Source: Meiothermus taiwanensis DSM 14542 (GTDB taxonomy: Bacteria > Deinococcota > Deinococci > Deinococcales > Thermaceae). Taken from it: a DNA stretch of 64,000 nucleotides. Shown here piece by piece: positions 45,921-54,934 of this stretch; position 1 is the first letter of the stretch; each line of letters starts with the position of its first letter. The stretch spans positions 85,299 through 149,298 of the forward strand of contig AXWR01000003.1 in the NCBI GenBank assembly GCA_000482765.1, in the 5' to 3' direction. The notes under the pieces are model-generated. The model was not told the DNA's origin and made no database searches. It worked only from the letters and a program-made list of their open reading frames with translations. The translations under genes and the position numbers were made by a program.

Positions 45921-47135
45921 TCACCGACCCCCATACCAGATGCGGTAAATCCGCCCCCCTCTGGCATCCGAGACATACATCGCACCGTCGGCCCCGATCA
46001 CCAGCCCCACCGGGCGGCCCCAGGCCTCGCGGCACATCTGCCCGGGGGCTCGCCAGCCGGTGGCAAAGGTTTCCGAGCGCACCGGCAGGCCATTCTGGAT
46101 CACGAAACGTTCAATCTTGCAGTCGCGGTACTTGGCTGGGTCTTGTACGCCCAGCGAGCCGTGGTAGGCGATATAGAGGCTGTCGCGGTAGGCTGCGGGA
46201 AAGCGGCTGTTTTTGGCCCAGGTCATGCCCAGGGGGGCTGAATGCGCTGGGGCCGTGAACAGGGCCGGAACGGCTTTTCGGCAGTCAAAGCCCTGGGTGC
46301 GGGGGTCGGGCACCTCGCTGCGTTCGGCCTTCAGGTTCAGACCCAAGCCCGGTGTGTAGCAGTAGGGCCAGCCGTGAAAGCCTCCGGGTTGCACCGCTAC
46401 GATCACCTCCTCGGGGGGTAGGTCGTCGCCGAGGTGGTCGGTGCCGTTGTGGGTCGCCCAGAGTTCACCCCGGGGTGTCCAGGTAAAGTCCACGCTGTTC
46501 TTAAGGCCCTCCGCCCAGATTACCCGGCGGCGGGGGTCGGGATCGGAGGCAAAGGGGTTATCGGCGGGAATGCTGCCATCCGGATTAAAGCGCAGGATCG
46601 CAGCCCGACGGGGGTCGCGTTCGGGGCCGAAGTTGGTCTCGGAGCCCACCGAAACATAAAGCTTGCCATCCGGCCCGAAATGCAGTGTGCGGGTGAAATG
46701 CCCCGAGGGGCCGGGGATGTCCGAGAGGACGGTTTCCCATTCCCACCCGCTACGCCCTGGCCGCAATCGAATTACTGCCGTACTTACAGCCACGTACAGC
46801 CAGCCCCGATACCACTCGAGGCCATGCGGCAGTTCCAGGCCTTCCGCCACCACCTCCACCCGGTCGGCCCGGCCATCGCGGTTGTGGTCGGGCAACCGCA
46901 CCACCTGACCCCCATAGATCAAGCTCACGTAAAGCTGCCCATCGGGCCCCACGCTCATCATGCGGGGGGCGCCCTCGAGGTGCTCGGCAAAAATCCGAAC
47001 AGCAAAACCCGGTGGCAGGCGAATACGGCTGCTGGCCTCATCCAGCTCAGTGGGCGGCTCAAAGTGCGTGGCAGTCCAATAGGCCCCGGCCACAACCAGC
47101 ACAGCCCCCAGCACCACCCGGCCCAGATGGATCAT
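45921..47135 (-). CDS. PQQ-dependent sugar dehydrogenase-like beta-propeller protein (YliI/Asd type)
   Basis: The 404-residue protein has an N-terminal membrane or signal helix (MIHLGRVVLGAVLVVAGAYW) and a six-bladed propeller with repeated GPDGQLYVS, GPDGKLYVSVGSETN, TPRGELWATHNGTDHLGDD and GADGAMYVSDARGGRIYRI units. Such proteins oxidise aldoses outside the cytoplasm with PQQ, but not every family member has the cofactor. Two cysteines in the C-terminal half may pair. The long in-frame extension upstream has no similarity, so ATG 47135 is used. It is divergent from the hemolysin III gene. Confidence 0.83.
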   Translation of the reverse strand: MIHLGRVVLGAVLVVAGAYWTATHFEPPTELDEASSRIRLPPGFAVRIFAEHLEGAPRMMSVGPDGQLYVSLIYGGQVVRLPDHNRDGRADRVEVVAEGLELPHGLEWYRGWLYVAVSTAVIRLRPGRSGWEWETVLSDIPGPSGHFTRTLHFGPDGKLYVSVGSETNFGPERDPRRAAILRFNPDGSIPADNPFASDPDPRRRVIWAEGLKNSVDFTWTPRGELWATHNGTDHLGDDLPPEEVIVAVQPGGFHGWPYCYTPGLGLNLKAERSEVPDPRTQGFDCRKAVPALFTAPAHSAPLGMTWAKNSRFPAAYRDSLYIAYHGSLGVQDPAKYRDCKIERFVIQNGLPVRSETFATGWRAPGQMCREAWGRPVGLVIGADGAMYVSDARGGRIYRIWYGGR

Positions 47136-47258
47136 CTGGGGTTTAGGGTAGCAAAGCTTCTGCAGCTTTAGTGTGAGCCCACTTTTCGCTGGAAACCATC
47201 TACGCACACATCTCATCATCGGGGTGCTACACTGCTTTTCAGGCATTGCCCCAAGACT

Positions 47259-47915
47259 ATGAAAAATACCCACTCCGTAACCCGCCTGGCCGTTCGTGAG
47301 CCATTCAATACCTATTCCCACGCGGTGGGGGTGGCGCTCGGTCTGATTGGCACGGTCATGTTGCTGTTCTTCACCCAGGGCAGCCCGGCCAAAATCGCAG
47401 GTGCGCTGGTATTCGGCCTGACCATGGTGCTGATGTACACCTCCTCGGCCCTGTACCACGCTGTACAGGCCTCGGAGCGGGCCTTGCTATGGCTGCGCAA
47501 GCTTGACCACGCGGCCATTTTTCTTTTTATCGCCGGAACCTATACCCCTGTGTTGCTGCAGGCAATGGAGGCCAGTTGGCGGCCCTGGGCGCTGGGCCTG
47601 GTCTGGGTTCTGGCCGTCCTGGGCGTGGTTCTTAAGCTCATCACCCTGCAAGCCCCGCGCTGGCTCTACACCGCCACCTACCTGGGCATGGGCTGGCTTG
47701 CTGTCTTCCTGCTGCCCAAGCTAGCGCTTAGCCCCTGGGCCCTGGGCTTCCTGATTGCAGGTGGGGTGGCCTACAGCCTGGGGGCGGTGGTCTATGCCGC
47801 CAAGTGGCCCAACCCGCTGCCCCAGCTGGTGGGTTTTCACGGCATCTGGCACGTGTTTGTGCTGCTGGGCAGCCTGGGCATGTATGGTGCGGTGATCGCT
47901 ATGTACCTGAGCTAA
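47259..47915 (+). CDS. Hemolysin III family membrane protein (TrhA/YqfA-like)
   Basis: The 218-residue protein has seven hydrophobic segments and the PAQR/HlyIII signatures: EPFNTYSHAVGVALGLIG at the start, MYTSSALYH, LRKLDHAAIFLFIAGTYTP and VGFHGIWHVFVLLGS at the end, supplying the conserved His residues. In E. coli the homologue influences membrane fluidity; the name hemolysin is historical. The ATG 47259 has no strong ribosome binding site; a TACACT box lies 25 nt upstream. Confidence 0.9.
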   Translation: MKNTHSVTRLAVREPFNTYSHAVGVALGLIGTVMLLFFTQGSPAKIAGALVFGLTMVLMYTSSALYHAVQASERALLWLRKLDHAAIFLFIAGTYTPVLLQAMEASWRPWALGLVWVLAVLGVVLKLITLQAPRWLYTATYLGMGWLAVFLLPKLALSPWALGFLIAGGVAYSLGAVVYAAKWPNPLPQLVGFHGIWHVFVLLGSLGMYGAVIAMYLS

Positions 47916-47961
47916 AACACACACCGGCAGGCAGGGCCCGAACGCCCAGACAAATAGACCT

Positions 47962-48045
47962 GATACCGGATTCAAAAAAGATAGTCATCCATAGGCCATC
48001 TTTTTTGAGTCCCCGCCCACGCCCTCCGGTGGGATTGGTTCGCCG
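47962..48045. repeat. Copy of the hairpin repeat family
   Basis: GATACCGGATTCAAAAAAGATAG, TCATCCATAGGCCATC and TTTTTTGAGTCC, then a GCCCTCCGGTGGGATTGGTTCGCC module. It is the mirror image of the copy at 45843-45919. It lies between convergent hemolysin III and the small membrane protein gene at 48116. Confidence 0.85.
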
Positions 48046-48115
48046 TCTTCCCCCCGAACCAACCAACTATCACCCGAACGCGCTTCGCAGCGCACAGCCA
48101 GCTTGAGGCTTCGTG

Positions 48116-48325
48116 CTAGAAGCTGATATTAACACTACCCAGCTTGCCCAGTATAAGCATCGAGGCCACCGTGGCTGCTGTAAGGATAATCAGCAGCAAG
48201 GCCATGGCAACGTAGCGCAGGTCGGCCAACTCGCTTTCGACCTCGAGGGTGCGGGGGCGCAGGGCCAGGTACAAGAGCCAGGTGACCAGAATCGAGCCAA
48301 TGGTGAACAGGATGGCAAACAGCAC
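48116..48325 (-). CDS. Small two-helix membrane protein
   Basis: A 69-residue product from GTG 48325 with an excellent AGGAGG 8 nt upstream. Two hydrophobic segments (residues 2-22 and 38-60) flank a short charged stretch RPRTLEVESELADLRYVA. I do not recognise the family. The strong ribosome binding site and clean topology support a real gene despite its size. It lies downstream of an unknown protein on the same strand. Confidence 0.68.
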   Translation of the reverse strand: MLFAILFTIGSILVTWLLYLALRPRTLEVESELADLRYVAMALLLIILTAATVASMLILGKLGSVNISF

Positions 48326-48352
48326 TTTTTTTCCTCCTATACCCTCTACTGG

Positions 48353-49030
48353 TTAGCACAAACGCCAGGCTTCCAGCAGGGACTGCAAACTCCTATCTAA
48401 GCCTACCAAACCCAGGCCGTACGTGGGTATACCCTGCCCCCAGCCCACGGCCCCCACCAGGGGCCCTTCGCAGGTGGGCAGTGCGGCCGGGGCAGGGGCC
48501 TGCCAAGGGGCATAGGCCCTGTGCTCGAGGTAGCCAAACCCAGCCCCGAGGCATACCTCGAGCCAGCGGGCCTCCCGCGGATCATCCCAGGCCACCCACT
48601 CACCCTCGGCCACCTCTTTACGCCCAGGGTAGGCCAGGCCCAGCCCTTCGCCAGGACACACCACCAGCGCCCAGCGAGGGTTGACCCAGTGCAGGGCCCT
48701 AGCAAAAGGCACGGCGTGACCTGCGGAAGCATCCAGGCCCAGAACTATTCGACCCTTGAACTGCCTCGGCAGTTGAGGCAACACCGCCGCCAGCATGGGG
48801 CGTGGCAGCCACAACAACAAAGTAGCGCCGCCAAAGGCGCCCTCGAGCCAGGCATAAAAGCTGCCAAACTCGTCCACAAAAGTGCGGGTTCGCTCGCTGA
48901 GCAACGCTTCCAGCCAATCGGCGTCTGAAGCCACGGTCTGCACAATAGCAGGATAAACACAAACGCTCGCTGGCGCCACCAGCCCGGCCCTGGGGTCTTG
49001 GTGGTGGGGCCGCACAGCATTAAGACGCAT
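48353..49030 (-). CDS. Conserved-looking protein of unknown function
   Basis: I do not recognise this 225-residue protein. It is soluble, with no signal peptide or membrane segment beyond a short hydrophobic patch (GATLLLWLPRPMLAAVLP). GRIVLGLDASAGHAVPFARALHW and WALVVCPGEGLGLAYPGR hint at an alpha/beta fold, and GWGQGIPTYGLGLVGLDRSL near the end is glycine-rich. Start alternatives are ATG 49030 and TTG 49036. It is divergent from the phosphoesterase gene, 29 nt apart, so the two share a promoter region. Confidence 0.6.
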   Translation of the reverse strand: MRLNAVRPHHQDPRAGLVAPASVCVYPAIVQTVASDADWLEALLSERTRTFVDEFGSFYAWLEGAFGGATLLLWLPRPMLAAVLPQLPRQFKGRIVLGLDASAGHAVPFARALHWVNPRWALVVCPGEGLGLAYPGRKEVAEGEWVAWDDPREARWLEVCLGAGFGYLEHRAYAPWQAPAPAALPTCEGPLVGAVGWGQGIPTYGLGLVGLDRSLQSLLEAWRLC

Positions 49031-49059
49031 CCGCAAGAGCTAGGTATGATAGGGGGAGT

Positions 49060-49827
49060 GTGCGCTACCTGATTGTTTCGGATCTACATGGCAACTGGCC
49101 GGCCCTCGAGGCGGTGCTAAAGGAAGCCAGGGGCTACGACCGGGTGCTCTTTCTGGGCGATGCGGTCGGCTACTACCCCGACGCCAATCGGGTCTTGGAC
49201 TGGTTGCGTTCGGTCAATGCCATAGGTGTAATGGGCAACCACGACATCTGGCTGCTAGAAATAAAGTCCATGCAGATCGAAGGCCCGGTGCTGGAAATCC
49301 TGGCCTGGCAGGCGGAACGCATCAGCCCCGAAAACCGGGCCTATTTATCCAGCCTCCCCTGGACTGCCGAGGTCGAAGGAGCCTTTCTGGTGCACGGCAG
49401 CCCCCTCGACCCCCTGGCTTACCTGGAGGAAATTGAGCAGGCCCGGGAGGTGTTCGACAAGGTGAAGCACCGCTGGATTTTTCACGGCCACACCCACCTG
49501 GCCGGCAGCTACCTAACCCTGGAGGCCTCCCCACGAAGCGCCTCCACCTATTCGGAGGGGAGCCCTCAGGGCCGCTTGGTACGCTACAACCGCTATCCGA
49601 ACGGCGGTGAGCTGATTGTGGCACCCAGGGCTCGAGCCATCATCAATCCAGGTTCTACCGGCCAGCCCCGGGATGGGGTGGTTGGAGCCGCCTACGCGAT
49701 CTGGGATGCCGAAGAGGACACCGTAGAGTTTTACCGGGCTAAGTACAACCTCGAGCACGTGCTGGCCCGCTTGCACCATGAGCAATTCCCCATGTGGCTT
49801 TACGAGCGACTGGTGCTGGGCAAGTAG
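49060..49827 (+). CDS. Calcineurin-like metallophosphoesterase (YfcE/DUF2437-like)
   Basis: The 255-residue protein carries the full dimetal site: Asp8 and His10 (SDLHGN), Asp34 (LGDAVGY), Asn60-His61 (GNHD), His112 (VHGSP) and His144/His146 (GHTH). It is cytosolic and probably hydrolyses a phosphodiester or phosphoprotein; the substrate is unknown. GTG 49060 lies 9 nt after TATGAT. The holB gene begins 3 nt past its stop, so both are cotranscribed. Confidence 0.88.
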   Translation: MRYLIVSDLHGNWPALEAVLKEARGYDRVLFLGDAVGYYPDANRVLDWLRSVNAIGVMGNHDIWLLEIKSMQIEGPVLEILAWQAERISPENRAYLSSLPWTAEVEGAFLVHGSPLDPLAYLEEIEQAREVFDKVKHRWIFHGHTHLAGSYLTLEASPRSASTYSEGSPQGRLVRYNRYPNGGELIVAPRARAIINPGSTGQPRDGVVGAAYAIWDAEEDTVEFYRAKYNLEHVLARLHHEQFPMWLYERLVLGK

Positions 49828-49830
49828 ACC

Positions 49831-50727
49831 ATGATCTGGGAAAGCGGCATGAATATCCTCGGACACCAGCGCATTCTCGAGCTTCTACCCAGGGTTAAAG
49901 CGCAGACCTTCCTGTTTACCGGCCCTGAGGGGGTGGGCCGCCGATTGGTAGCCCGCTGGTTCACAGCCGGCCTTAACTGCGAGGGGGGGTTTCCTCCTTG
50001 CGGCGATTGTGCCTCCTGTCGGCTGGAGGCGCACCCGGACTACCTGGAAATTGCACCGGAACACGAGACCAAAACCGGTCGGAGGGCCCGCCTACCGCAA
50101 ATCCGCCTCGAGCAAATCGCGCCCCGCGAATCCGAGGAACCAAACTTGCTGGACTGGATCACCACCTACCCCCGCTTCAGAAGCAAGGTCGCGGTGGTGG
50201 ACGGGGCACATTTTCTAGGAGAAGCCGCCGCCAACGCCCTGTTGAAGGTACTGGAAGAGCCGCCCTCCTTCGCCCGCATCATTCTAATTGCACCCAGCCG
50301 CGAGCTGGTGCTGCCCACCCTGGTAAGCCGGAGCCTCGAGATTGGCTTTGCACCCGTACCCGAGGCCCTGCTGCAACAGCTCACCTCCGACCCCGAGGTG
50401 CTGGCCTATGCACAAGGTGCACCCGGCCGGGTGCGCTGGGCCCTGGAACACCCCGCTGAGTTTAACCGCCTGGTCAGCCGCACCCAGGGGCTGCTGGAGG
50501 CAGTGCAGGCCGGCCCCGCCCAGACCTTAGAGGCGCTGAAGCTGCTCGGCGAAGTGGAGGGGGCCCTGCCTTACCTGGGCCAGCGGCTACGGGCGCACTT
50601 CGCGGTCGAAAGTCCGGCCTACAAAGCCGCGCTCGAGGCCCTTGCTCGTGCACAGGAGGCGGACTCTGCTTACGTAAGCGAAGACCTGGTTCAAACCTGG
50701 CTGGCCCTTAAGCTATCCCAACTCTAG
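49831..50727 (+). CDS. holB: DNA polymerase III delta-prime subunit
   Basis: The 298-residue protein matches the Thermus clamp-loader delta-prime subunit: QTFLFTGPEGVGRRLVARW has the degenerate P-loop (GRR for GKT) expected in this non-ATPase subunit, followed by a Cys-rich site at Cys50, Cys57, Cys60 and Cys63. AAANALLKVLEEPPSFARIILIAPSRELVLPTLVSRS is diagnostic. ATG 49849 (MNILGHQRILELL) may be the true start, since GGAAAG precedes it and the family begins near the GH motif. ricT follows. Confidence 0.92.
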   Translation: MIWESGMNILGHQRILELLPRVKAQTFLFTGPEGVGRRLVARWFTAGLNCEGGFPPCGDCASCRLEAHPDYLEIAPEHETKTGRRARLPQIRLEQIAPRESEEPNLLDWITTYPRFRSKVAVVDGAHFLGEAAANALLKVLEEPPSFARIILIAPSRELVLPTLVSRSLEIGFAPVPEALLQQLTSDPEVLAYAQGAPGRVRWALEHPAEFNRLVSRTQGLLEAVQAGPAQTLEALKLLGEVEGALPYLGQRLRAHFAVESPAYKAALEALARAQEADSAYVSEDLVQTWLALKLSQL

Positions 50728-50836
50728 ATTGTAGACACACCTTGCCTTAGGCTAGGGACAGGCTGGACGCTTTGGCTATCTGCAACAAGGGCGGCAGCTT
50801 GCCTGTAGAGTAGATCTCTGTTCTGGAGGTTAAGAA

Positions 50837-51616
50837 ATGGAATGTGTAGGCGTGCGGTTTGCGCACAGCCCCAAAATTTACGATTACCGATTCGGCAGCC
50901 AGGCCCCCCCCGTGGGTAGCTGGGTGGTGGTCAAAACCCCCCGCGGGTTGGAGCTGGCCAAAGTGCGAACCGAGCCCCGCCTGGGCCAGGCTGTGGGTGA
51001 GATTGTGCGGGTCGCCACCCCGGCGGATCTGGATCAGCACAGCAAGCTCAAAAACCGTGCTGAGGAAGTCTATTGGTGGCTCAAAGCCCGTCTGCGTAGA
51101 GAAGGTGTGCGGGCCAAGCTACTGGGCTGTGAGTTTACCCTGGATGGCAACCATATTTCTGTGCAATACTCCGCCGAACAGCGCATCGATCTGCGGCGCT
51201 GGGTGAGCGAGCTCAACAGGCTGGCCGGGGCTCGAGTGGAGTTTGTGGCCCTAGGCCCCCGCGACCAGACCGCCTATCTTGGCACCCTTGGGGCCTGTGG
51301 CATGGAGTCATGTTGCTCAAACTGGCTCCAGGATTTCACCCAGGTCTCCATCAAGATGGCTCGAGATCAGCAGCTACCGCTCTCGCCCGAAAAAATCTCG
51401 GGCCCTTGTGGCCGCTTGCTGTGTTGTCTGCAATACGAACACCAGCAGTACCAAGAACTCCTGGCGGAATTACCCCGTAAAAACAGCAAAGCCTGCAGTC
51501 TTCAGGGCGTCTGCGGCAAGGTGGCCAAGCTAAACCCGCTGGCTGGAACCGTAGATCTAGTTACCGAAGAGGGCAGCACTGTAACCGTGCACAAAAGCGA
51601 GCTTAGGTGGGAGTAA
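50837..51616 (+). CDS. ricT: PSP1-domain protein RicT (YaaT-like)
   Basis: The 259-residue protein has the PSP1 domain with the cysteine clusters ACGMESCC (Cys154, 159, 160) and CGRLLCC (Cys191, 196, 197), plus further cysteines near the C-terminus. In Bacillus, RicT binds an iron-sulfur cluster with RicA and RicF and promotes RNase Y maturation and phosphorelay. The gene order holB-ricT is the same as in Bacillus, which supports the assignment. A GGAGG lies 8 nt before the ATG. A copy of the hairpin repeat follows. Confidence 0.91.
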   Translation: MECVGVRFAHSPKIYDYRFGSQAPPVGSWVVVKTPRGLELAKVRTEPRLGQAVGEIVRVATPADLDQHSKLKNRAEEVYWWLKARLRREGVRAKLLGCEFTLDGNHISVQYSAEQRIDLRRWVSELNRLAGARVEFVALGPRDQTAYLGTLGACGMESCCSNWLQDFTQVSIKMARDQQLPLSPEKISGPCGRLLCCLQYEHQQYQELLAELPRKNSKACSLQGVCGKVAKLNPLAGTVDLVTEEGSTVTVHKSELRWE

Positions 51617-51618
51617 TA

Positions 51619-51698
51619 GCAGATTCGGCCAGTTCGCCCGACCGAAGGGAGCGCTCTGGAAAGATAACCTCTGGGGGTATATGTTTTAATCCGGCATA
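51619..51698. repeat. Degenerate copy of the hairpin repeat family
   Basis: GCAGATTCGGCCAGTTCGCC, CGACCGAAGGGAGCGCTCTGG, AAAGATAACCTCTGGGGG and TTTTAATCCGGCATA follow the module order seen at 52461-52587, with shortened arms. It lies between tandem ricT and the membrane protein at 51737. Confidence 0.75.
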
Positions 51699-51736
51699 AG
51701 GGGCCAGTGAATTGAGGCCGATCTTTGAGGTAATCG

Positions 51737-52351
51737 GTGCTGGACATTGCCAAGGTTCTTACCCACAGCTTTGGGTTGTTGGCGCGGCATCCCATCGGCA
51801 TCGTCTGGCTACTGGTGCAGGCCCTGCTGGTCAGTGTCTTTACCCTTGGGCTTCTTGCCGGGCCGATGCAGGTGGGGGTCTATACCGTCCTGGTGCGCTA
51901 CGTCCGCACCGGCGAGTGGAACCCCGAGGCCCTTTGGGGGCACACAACCGGGCACAACATCGTGGCCGGTGTGGTGTTTGTAGCCAGCGTACTGGCGGCG
52001 TTTATAGTGGGCCTTCCCACCTCCGTACCCAGCCCCTGGCTGGCCTCCCTACTCAGCTACCTTGGGCTGGCGGCCATCAACCTGCTGTGGTTTTACACTT
52101 TCCAGATTATGGTGGACGACGACGCAACCTGGCCCAGCGCCATCCGCAAAGGCTGGGATCTGATGCAGCAGGGGGGGTTGCTCAACCACCTGTGGCTGAT
52201 CGCCATCCTGGAGTCGCTGATACTGGTCTCGACGCTTTCCACCTGGATACCCTTGCAAATAAGCATGTATCTGCTGCTGCTCGGTTTTTCCACACTGGCC
52301 CGGGCCGTGGCCTATGTGCACCTGGTTCCCACCCGGGCCTTTGAACCATAG
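51737..52351 (+). CDS. Polytopic membrane protein, glycerophosphoryl-permease or DUF4013-like
   Basis: The 204-residue protein has about four to five hydrophobic segments (roughly residues 18-48, 74-96, 98-128 and 148-190). VLTHSFGLLARHP and DDDATWPSAIRKGWDLM around the fourth segment resemble membrane proteins of the DUF4013/DUF975 type, but I cannot place it firmly. The start is GTG 51737 with GAGG 8 nt upstream. It lies between two copies of the hairpin repeat. Confidence 0.7.
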   Translation: MLDIAKVLTHSFGLLARHPIGIVWLLVQALLVSVFTLGLLAGPMQVGVYTVLVRYVRTGEWNPEALWGHTTGHNIVAGVVFVASVLAAFIVGLPTSVPSPWLASLLSYLGLAAINLLWFYTFQIMVDDDATWPSAIRKGWDLMQQGGLLNHLWLIAILESLILVSTLSTWIPLQISMYLLLLGFSTLARAVAYVHLVPTRAFEP

Positions 52352-52395
52352 CCAGGGCCACGTTGTCGCAGAACCACCCCTCTTTGCAGCAAAAA

Positions 52396-52587
52396 AGGGA
52401 TACGCTTTCTTCCCCAAGCGTAGCGAGGGGTGTGCTCCAGGATTCAAAAAGATGGCCTCTGATACCAGATTCGGTTAGTTCGTCACCGAATGGTGGCGAA
52501 CTAACCCGACCGAAGGGAGTGCTCTAGGATTCAAAAGATAGCCTCTGGAGGTCTTTGCTTTGGAAGATTATCTTTTTGAATCCGGCA
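52396..52587. repeat. Composite of two hairpin repeat copies
   Basis: The first part (52396-52460) has CCCCAAGCGTAGCGAGGGG and GATTCAAAAAGATGGCCTCT, and then breaks off. The second (52461-52587) is a full copy: GATACCAGATTCGG, CCGACCGAAGGGAGTGCTCT, GATTCAAAAGATAGCCTCTGG, and an arm ending in TTATCTTTTTGAATCCGG. The order suggests insertion of one copy into another. It lies between the convergent membrane protein and glmU. Confidence 0.85.
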
Positions 52588-53967
52588 TTACTGGGTCTCC
52601 CCCCGCTTGCGCTTCACATAACCCTCAATGTTGCGCTGTCGTTCACGGGCGATGGCCAAGGCACCTGCAGGTACATCCTGGTTGATACCACTGCCCCCTG
52701 CCACAAAAGCATCATCTTCTAGCCTGATCGGCGCAATCAGAACGCTATTCGAGCCCACGAACACCCGCTTCCCAATGATGGTCTTGTGCTTACGTTGACC
52801 ATCGTAGTTGGCCGTGATCACCCCGGCACCTATGTTGGACTCCTCCCCCACCTCGGCATCGCCCAGATAGGCGAGGTGGCCGGCCTTGGCCCCCCTGCCC
52901 AGTCGGGCATTCTTGAGTTCTACGAAATTACCCACGTGGGCACCGGGTTCCAGGTGGGCCTTGGGCCGCAAGCGCGCAAACGGCCCGGCATCGGCCCCGC
53001 TCGAGACGTAGGCCTCTTCGCAAACCGTATGAGACTTGATCTTCCCCCCCGCCTCGACCACGGTATCAATCAGCACCGCATAGGCCCCTACCTCCACCCC
53101 CTCGCCCAGGCGGGTATGGCCCCGTAGGATCACCCCCGGCCACAGGGTAACATCGGGGGCCAGTTCTACGCTGGGCTCGAGGTAGATGGTCTCGGGCTGG
53201 ATCATCCGCACCCCCTGCGCCATCCAGTGAGAGCGTAAGCGCTCGAGCAGCACCCGCTCCACCTGGGCTAGCTGGGCTCGAGAGTTCACACCGAGCAGTT
53301 CGCCCGTATCTTTCGACTCGATAGAGGCTATTTTTTGCCCAGCCTCGCGGTAGATGCGGATTAGATCGGGCAGGTAGTACTCCCCCGCGGCATTGCGGTT
53401 GTCCACCAGCTTCAGCTTCTCCCAAAGGCTCGCATCAAAGCAGTACACCCCGGGGTTGATCTCCTGAATTGCCAGCTCGGCGGGGGTGGCATCTTTCTGC
53501 TCCACATTAGCCAGAATTTGGCCCTGTTCATCGCGCAGGATCCGGCCGTAGCCGGTGGGATCTTCGAGCCGCATGGTCAGCAGGGCCATTCCAGCCCGTT
53601 CCTTTTGCAGGGTATCTACCAGGCTGGTAAGGGTCTCCACCCGGGTGAGGGGGGTATCACCCTGGGTGACCACAATAGGGCCCTGAAAATCGGCCAAAAC
53701 CGGCTGGGCCTGGGCTAAGGCATGGGCGGTGCCCAGTTGTTGCTCTTGCACCACAAAGCTCAGGTTGGGATACCCTGCAAAGGTTTGTCGCACCTGTTCG
53801 GCTCCGTGGCCCACCACCACCACCACTTTCTCGGCCCCACTGGCAAAAGCCGTGTCGATGCAATAACCCACCAGAGGCTTGCCCAGCAAGGGATGCAAGA
53901 CCTTGGGCAGCCTCGATTTCATGCGGGTTCCCAGACCCGCTGCAAGAATCACCACAGCATGTGCCAT
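52588..53967 (-). CDS. glmU: Bifunctional GlcNAc-1-P uridyltransferase / GlcN-1-P acetyltransferase
   Basis: GlmU makes UDP-GlcNAc for peptidoglycan. The 459-residue protein has the N-terminal nucleotidyltransferase LAAGLGTRMKSRLPKVLHPL, GTAHALAQA and the VTQGDTPL metal site. A left-handed beta-helix acetyltransferase domain follows, with RLRPKAHLEPGAHVGNFVELKNARLG and IGAGVITANYDGQRKHKT. The length equals the family norm. A TACAAT box ends 9 nt before the ATG. The hairpin repeat begins right after the stop codon. Confidence 0.95.
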   Translation of the reverse strand: MAHAVVILAAGLGTRMKSRLPKVLHPLLGKPLVGYCIDTAFASGAEKVVVVVGHGAEQVRQTFAGYPNLSFVVQEQQLGTAHALAQAQPVLADFQGPIVVTQGDTPLTRVETLTSLVDTLQKERAGMALLTMRLEDPTGYGRILRDEQGQILANVEQKDATPAELAIQEINPGVYCFDASLWEKLKLVDNRNAAGEYYLPDLIRIYREAGQKIASIESKDTGELLGVNSRAQLAQVERVLLERLRSHWMAQGVRMIQPETIYLEPSVELAPDVTLWPGVILRGHTRLGEGVEVGAYAVLIDTVVEAGGKIKSHTVCEEAYVSSGADAGPFARLRPKAHLEPGAHVGNFVELKNARLGRGAKAGHLAYLGDAEVGEESNIGAGVITANYDGQRKHKTIIGKRVFVGSNSVLIAPIRLEDDAFVAGGSGINQDVPAGALAIARERQRNIEGYVKRKRGETQ

Positions 53968-54028
53968 ATCTTCCCGATTGTATTCCCAAAAAGGCAGCTC
54001 GAGGGCGGGTTATAACCCGCAGGGCGGA

Positions 54029-54934
54029 TCATCGTTTGACTTTTTTCCTTGCAGCAGACCCGCTTGGTGCAGACGTGGACACCGGCTGCTCGCGCGACCC
54101 CTTCCAGCGCATCAGGAAAAAGATGGAGAGCGCGATAAGCGGAATGGAGATAATCTGCGTTGCAGTGAAAAAGCCGATGCCAGCCTGCTCGTTGAGGTAC
54201 ACCTTGACCCACAGCGGGTTAAGGCGGAAGGTTTCCTCGAAAACCGAGCGCAATACGCTGTACCACAGGACAAACTGCCAAAATACGTAGCCGTAGGCCC
54301 GGTTCTGCCGCAACCAGTAAATCGAAAGCAGCAGCAAAACCAGGCCAATCAGAACCCCATACAACTGGGTGAAGTGAACCGGGCCTCGCACCAGCGTCTC
54401 GGGTGCACAGCGCACCACCTCGCTGATGTCCTGGATGCCTGGACAAACCCCCGGGAAACCGCTGGCCGAGGCAGGCCAGGTAAACCCGATGGGCCAGTTG
54501 GTCAGGCGGCCCACGGTGTCTGAGCCGTTCATAATGTTGCCCAGCCGGCCCGCCATGATGCCCAGGGCCACCCCCGGCACCACCGCATCGAGGTAGGCCC
54601 AGATGGGTATTTTATTGCGGTGGTAGTGGTAGACAAAGGGAATCAAGCCGCCAATGATGGCCCCGTGAAAGGAAAGCCCCCCTTGCCATATGTACAGAGC
54701 AGCAACCGGGTTGCTGCTAAATTCACCCGGGCTGGTGATAACATAGCCCACCCGAGCCCCGACAACCCCCCAAATTACAGCCCAGAAGGCAATCTGCTCG
54801 AACTGCTCGGGGTTATAGCCCCATTGCTTCAGGATGCGCTTGGCAATTTCAAAGGATGCAAAGATAGCCAGTACCAAGAACAGGCCGTACCAGCGTATTT
54901 GCAGCGAACCGATCTCGATTAGAATTGGATCCAT
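54029..54934 (-). CDS. lgt: Prolipoprotein diacylglyceryl transferase
   Basis: Lgt adds diacylglycerol to the lipobox cysteine of prolipoproteins at the membrane. The 301-residue protein has about seven helices, [11 protein letters not shown] at the N-terminus, the active-site histidine region [12 protein letters not shown] and [12 protein letters not shown] (from residue 129), close to the Lgt signature although the usual final Glu reads Ser-Asp. The C-terminal tail is basic (RKKVKR). It begins immediately after the stop codon of the glutaredoxin gene, so they form an operon. Confidence 0.9.
   Translation of the reverse strand: MDPILIEIGSLQIRWYGLFLVLAIFASFEIAKRILKQWGYNPEQFEQIAFWAVIWGVVGARVGYVITSPGEFSSNPVAALYIWQGGLSFHGAIIGGLIPFVYHYHRNKIPIWAYLDAVVPGVALGIMAGRLGNIMNGSDTVGRLTNWPIGFTWPASASGFPGVCPGIQDISEVVRCAPETLVRGPVHFTQLYGVLIGLVLLLLSIYWLRQNRAYGYVFWQFVLWYSVLRSVFEETFRLNPLWVKVYLNEQAGIGFFTATQIISIPLIALSIFFLMRWKGSREQPVSTSAPSGSAARKKVKR

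Noticed and set aside
49831..50727. HolB P-loop lacking the catalytic lysine as a defect
   Set aside because: The delta-prime subunit is known not to hydrolyse ATP, and the Thermus protein has the same GRR.
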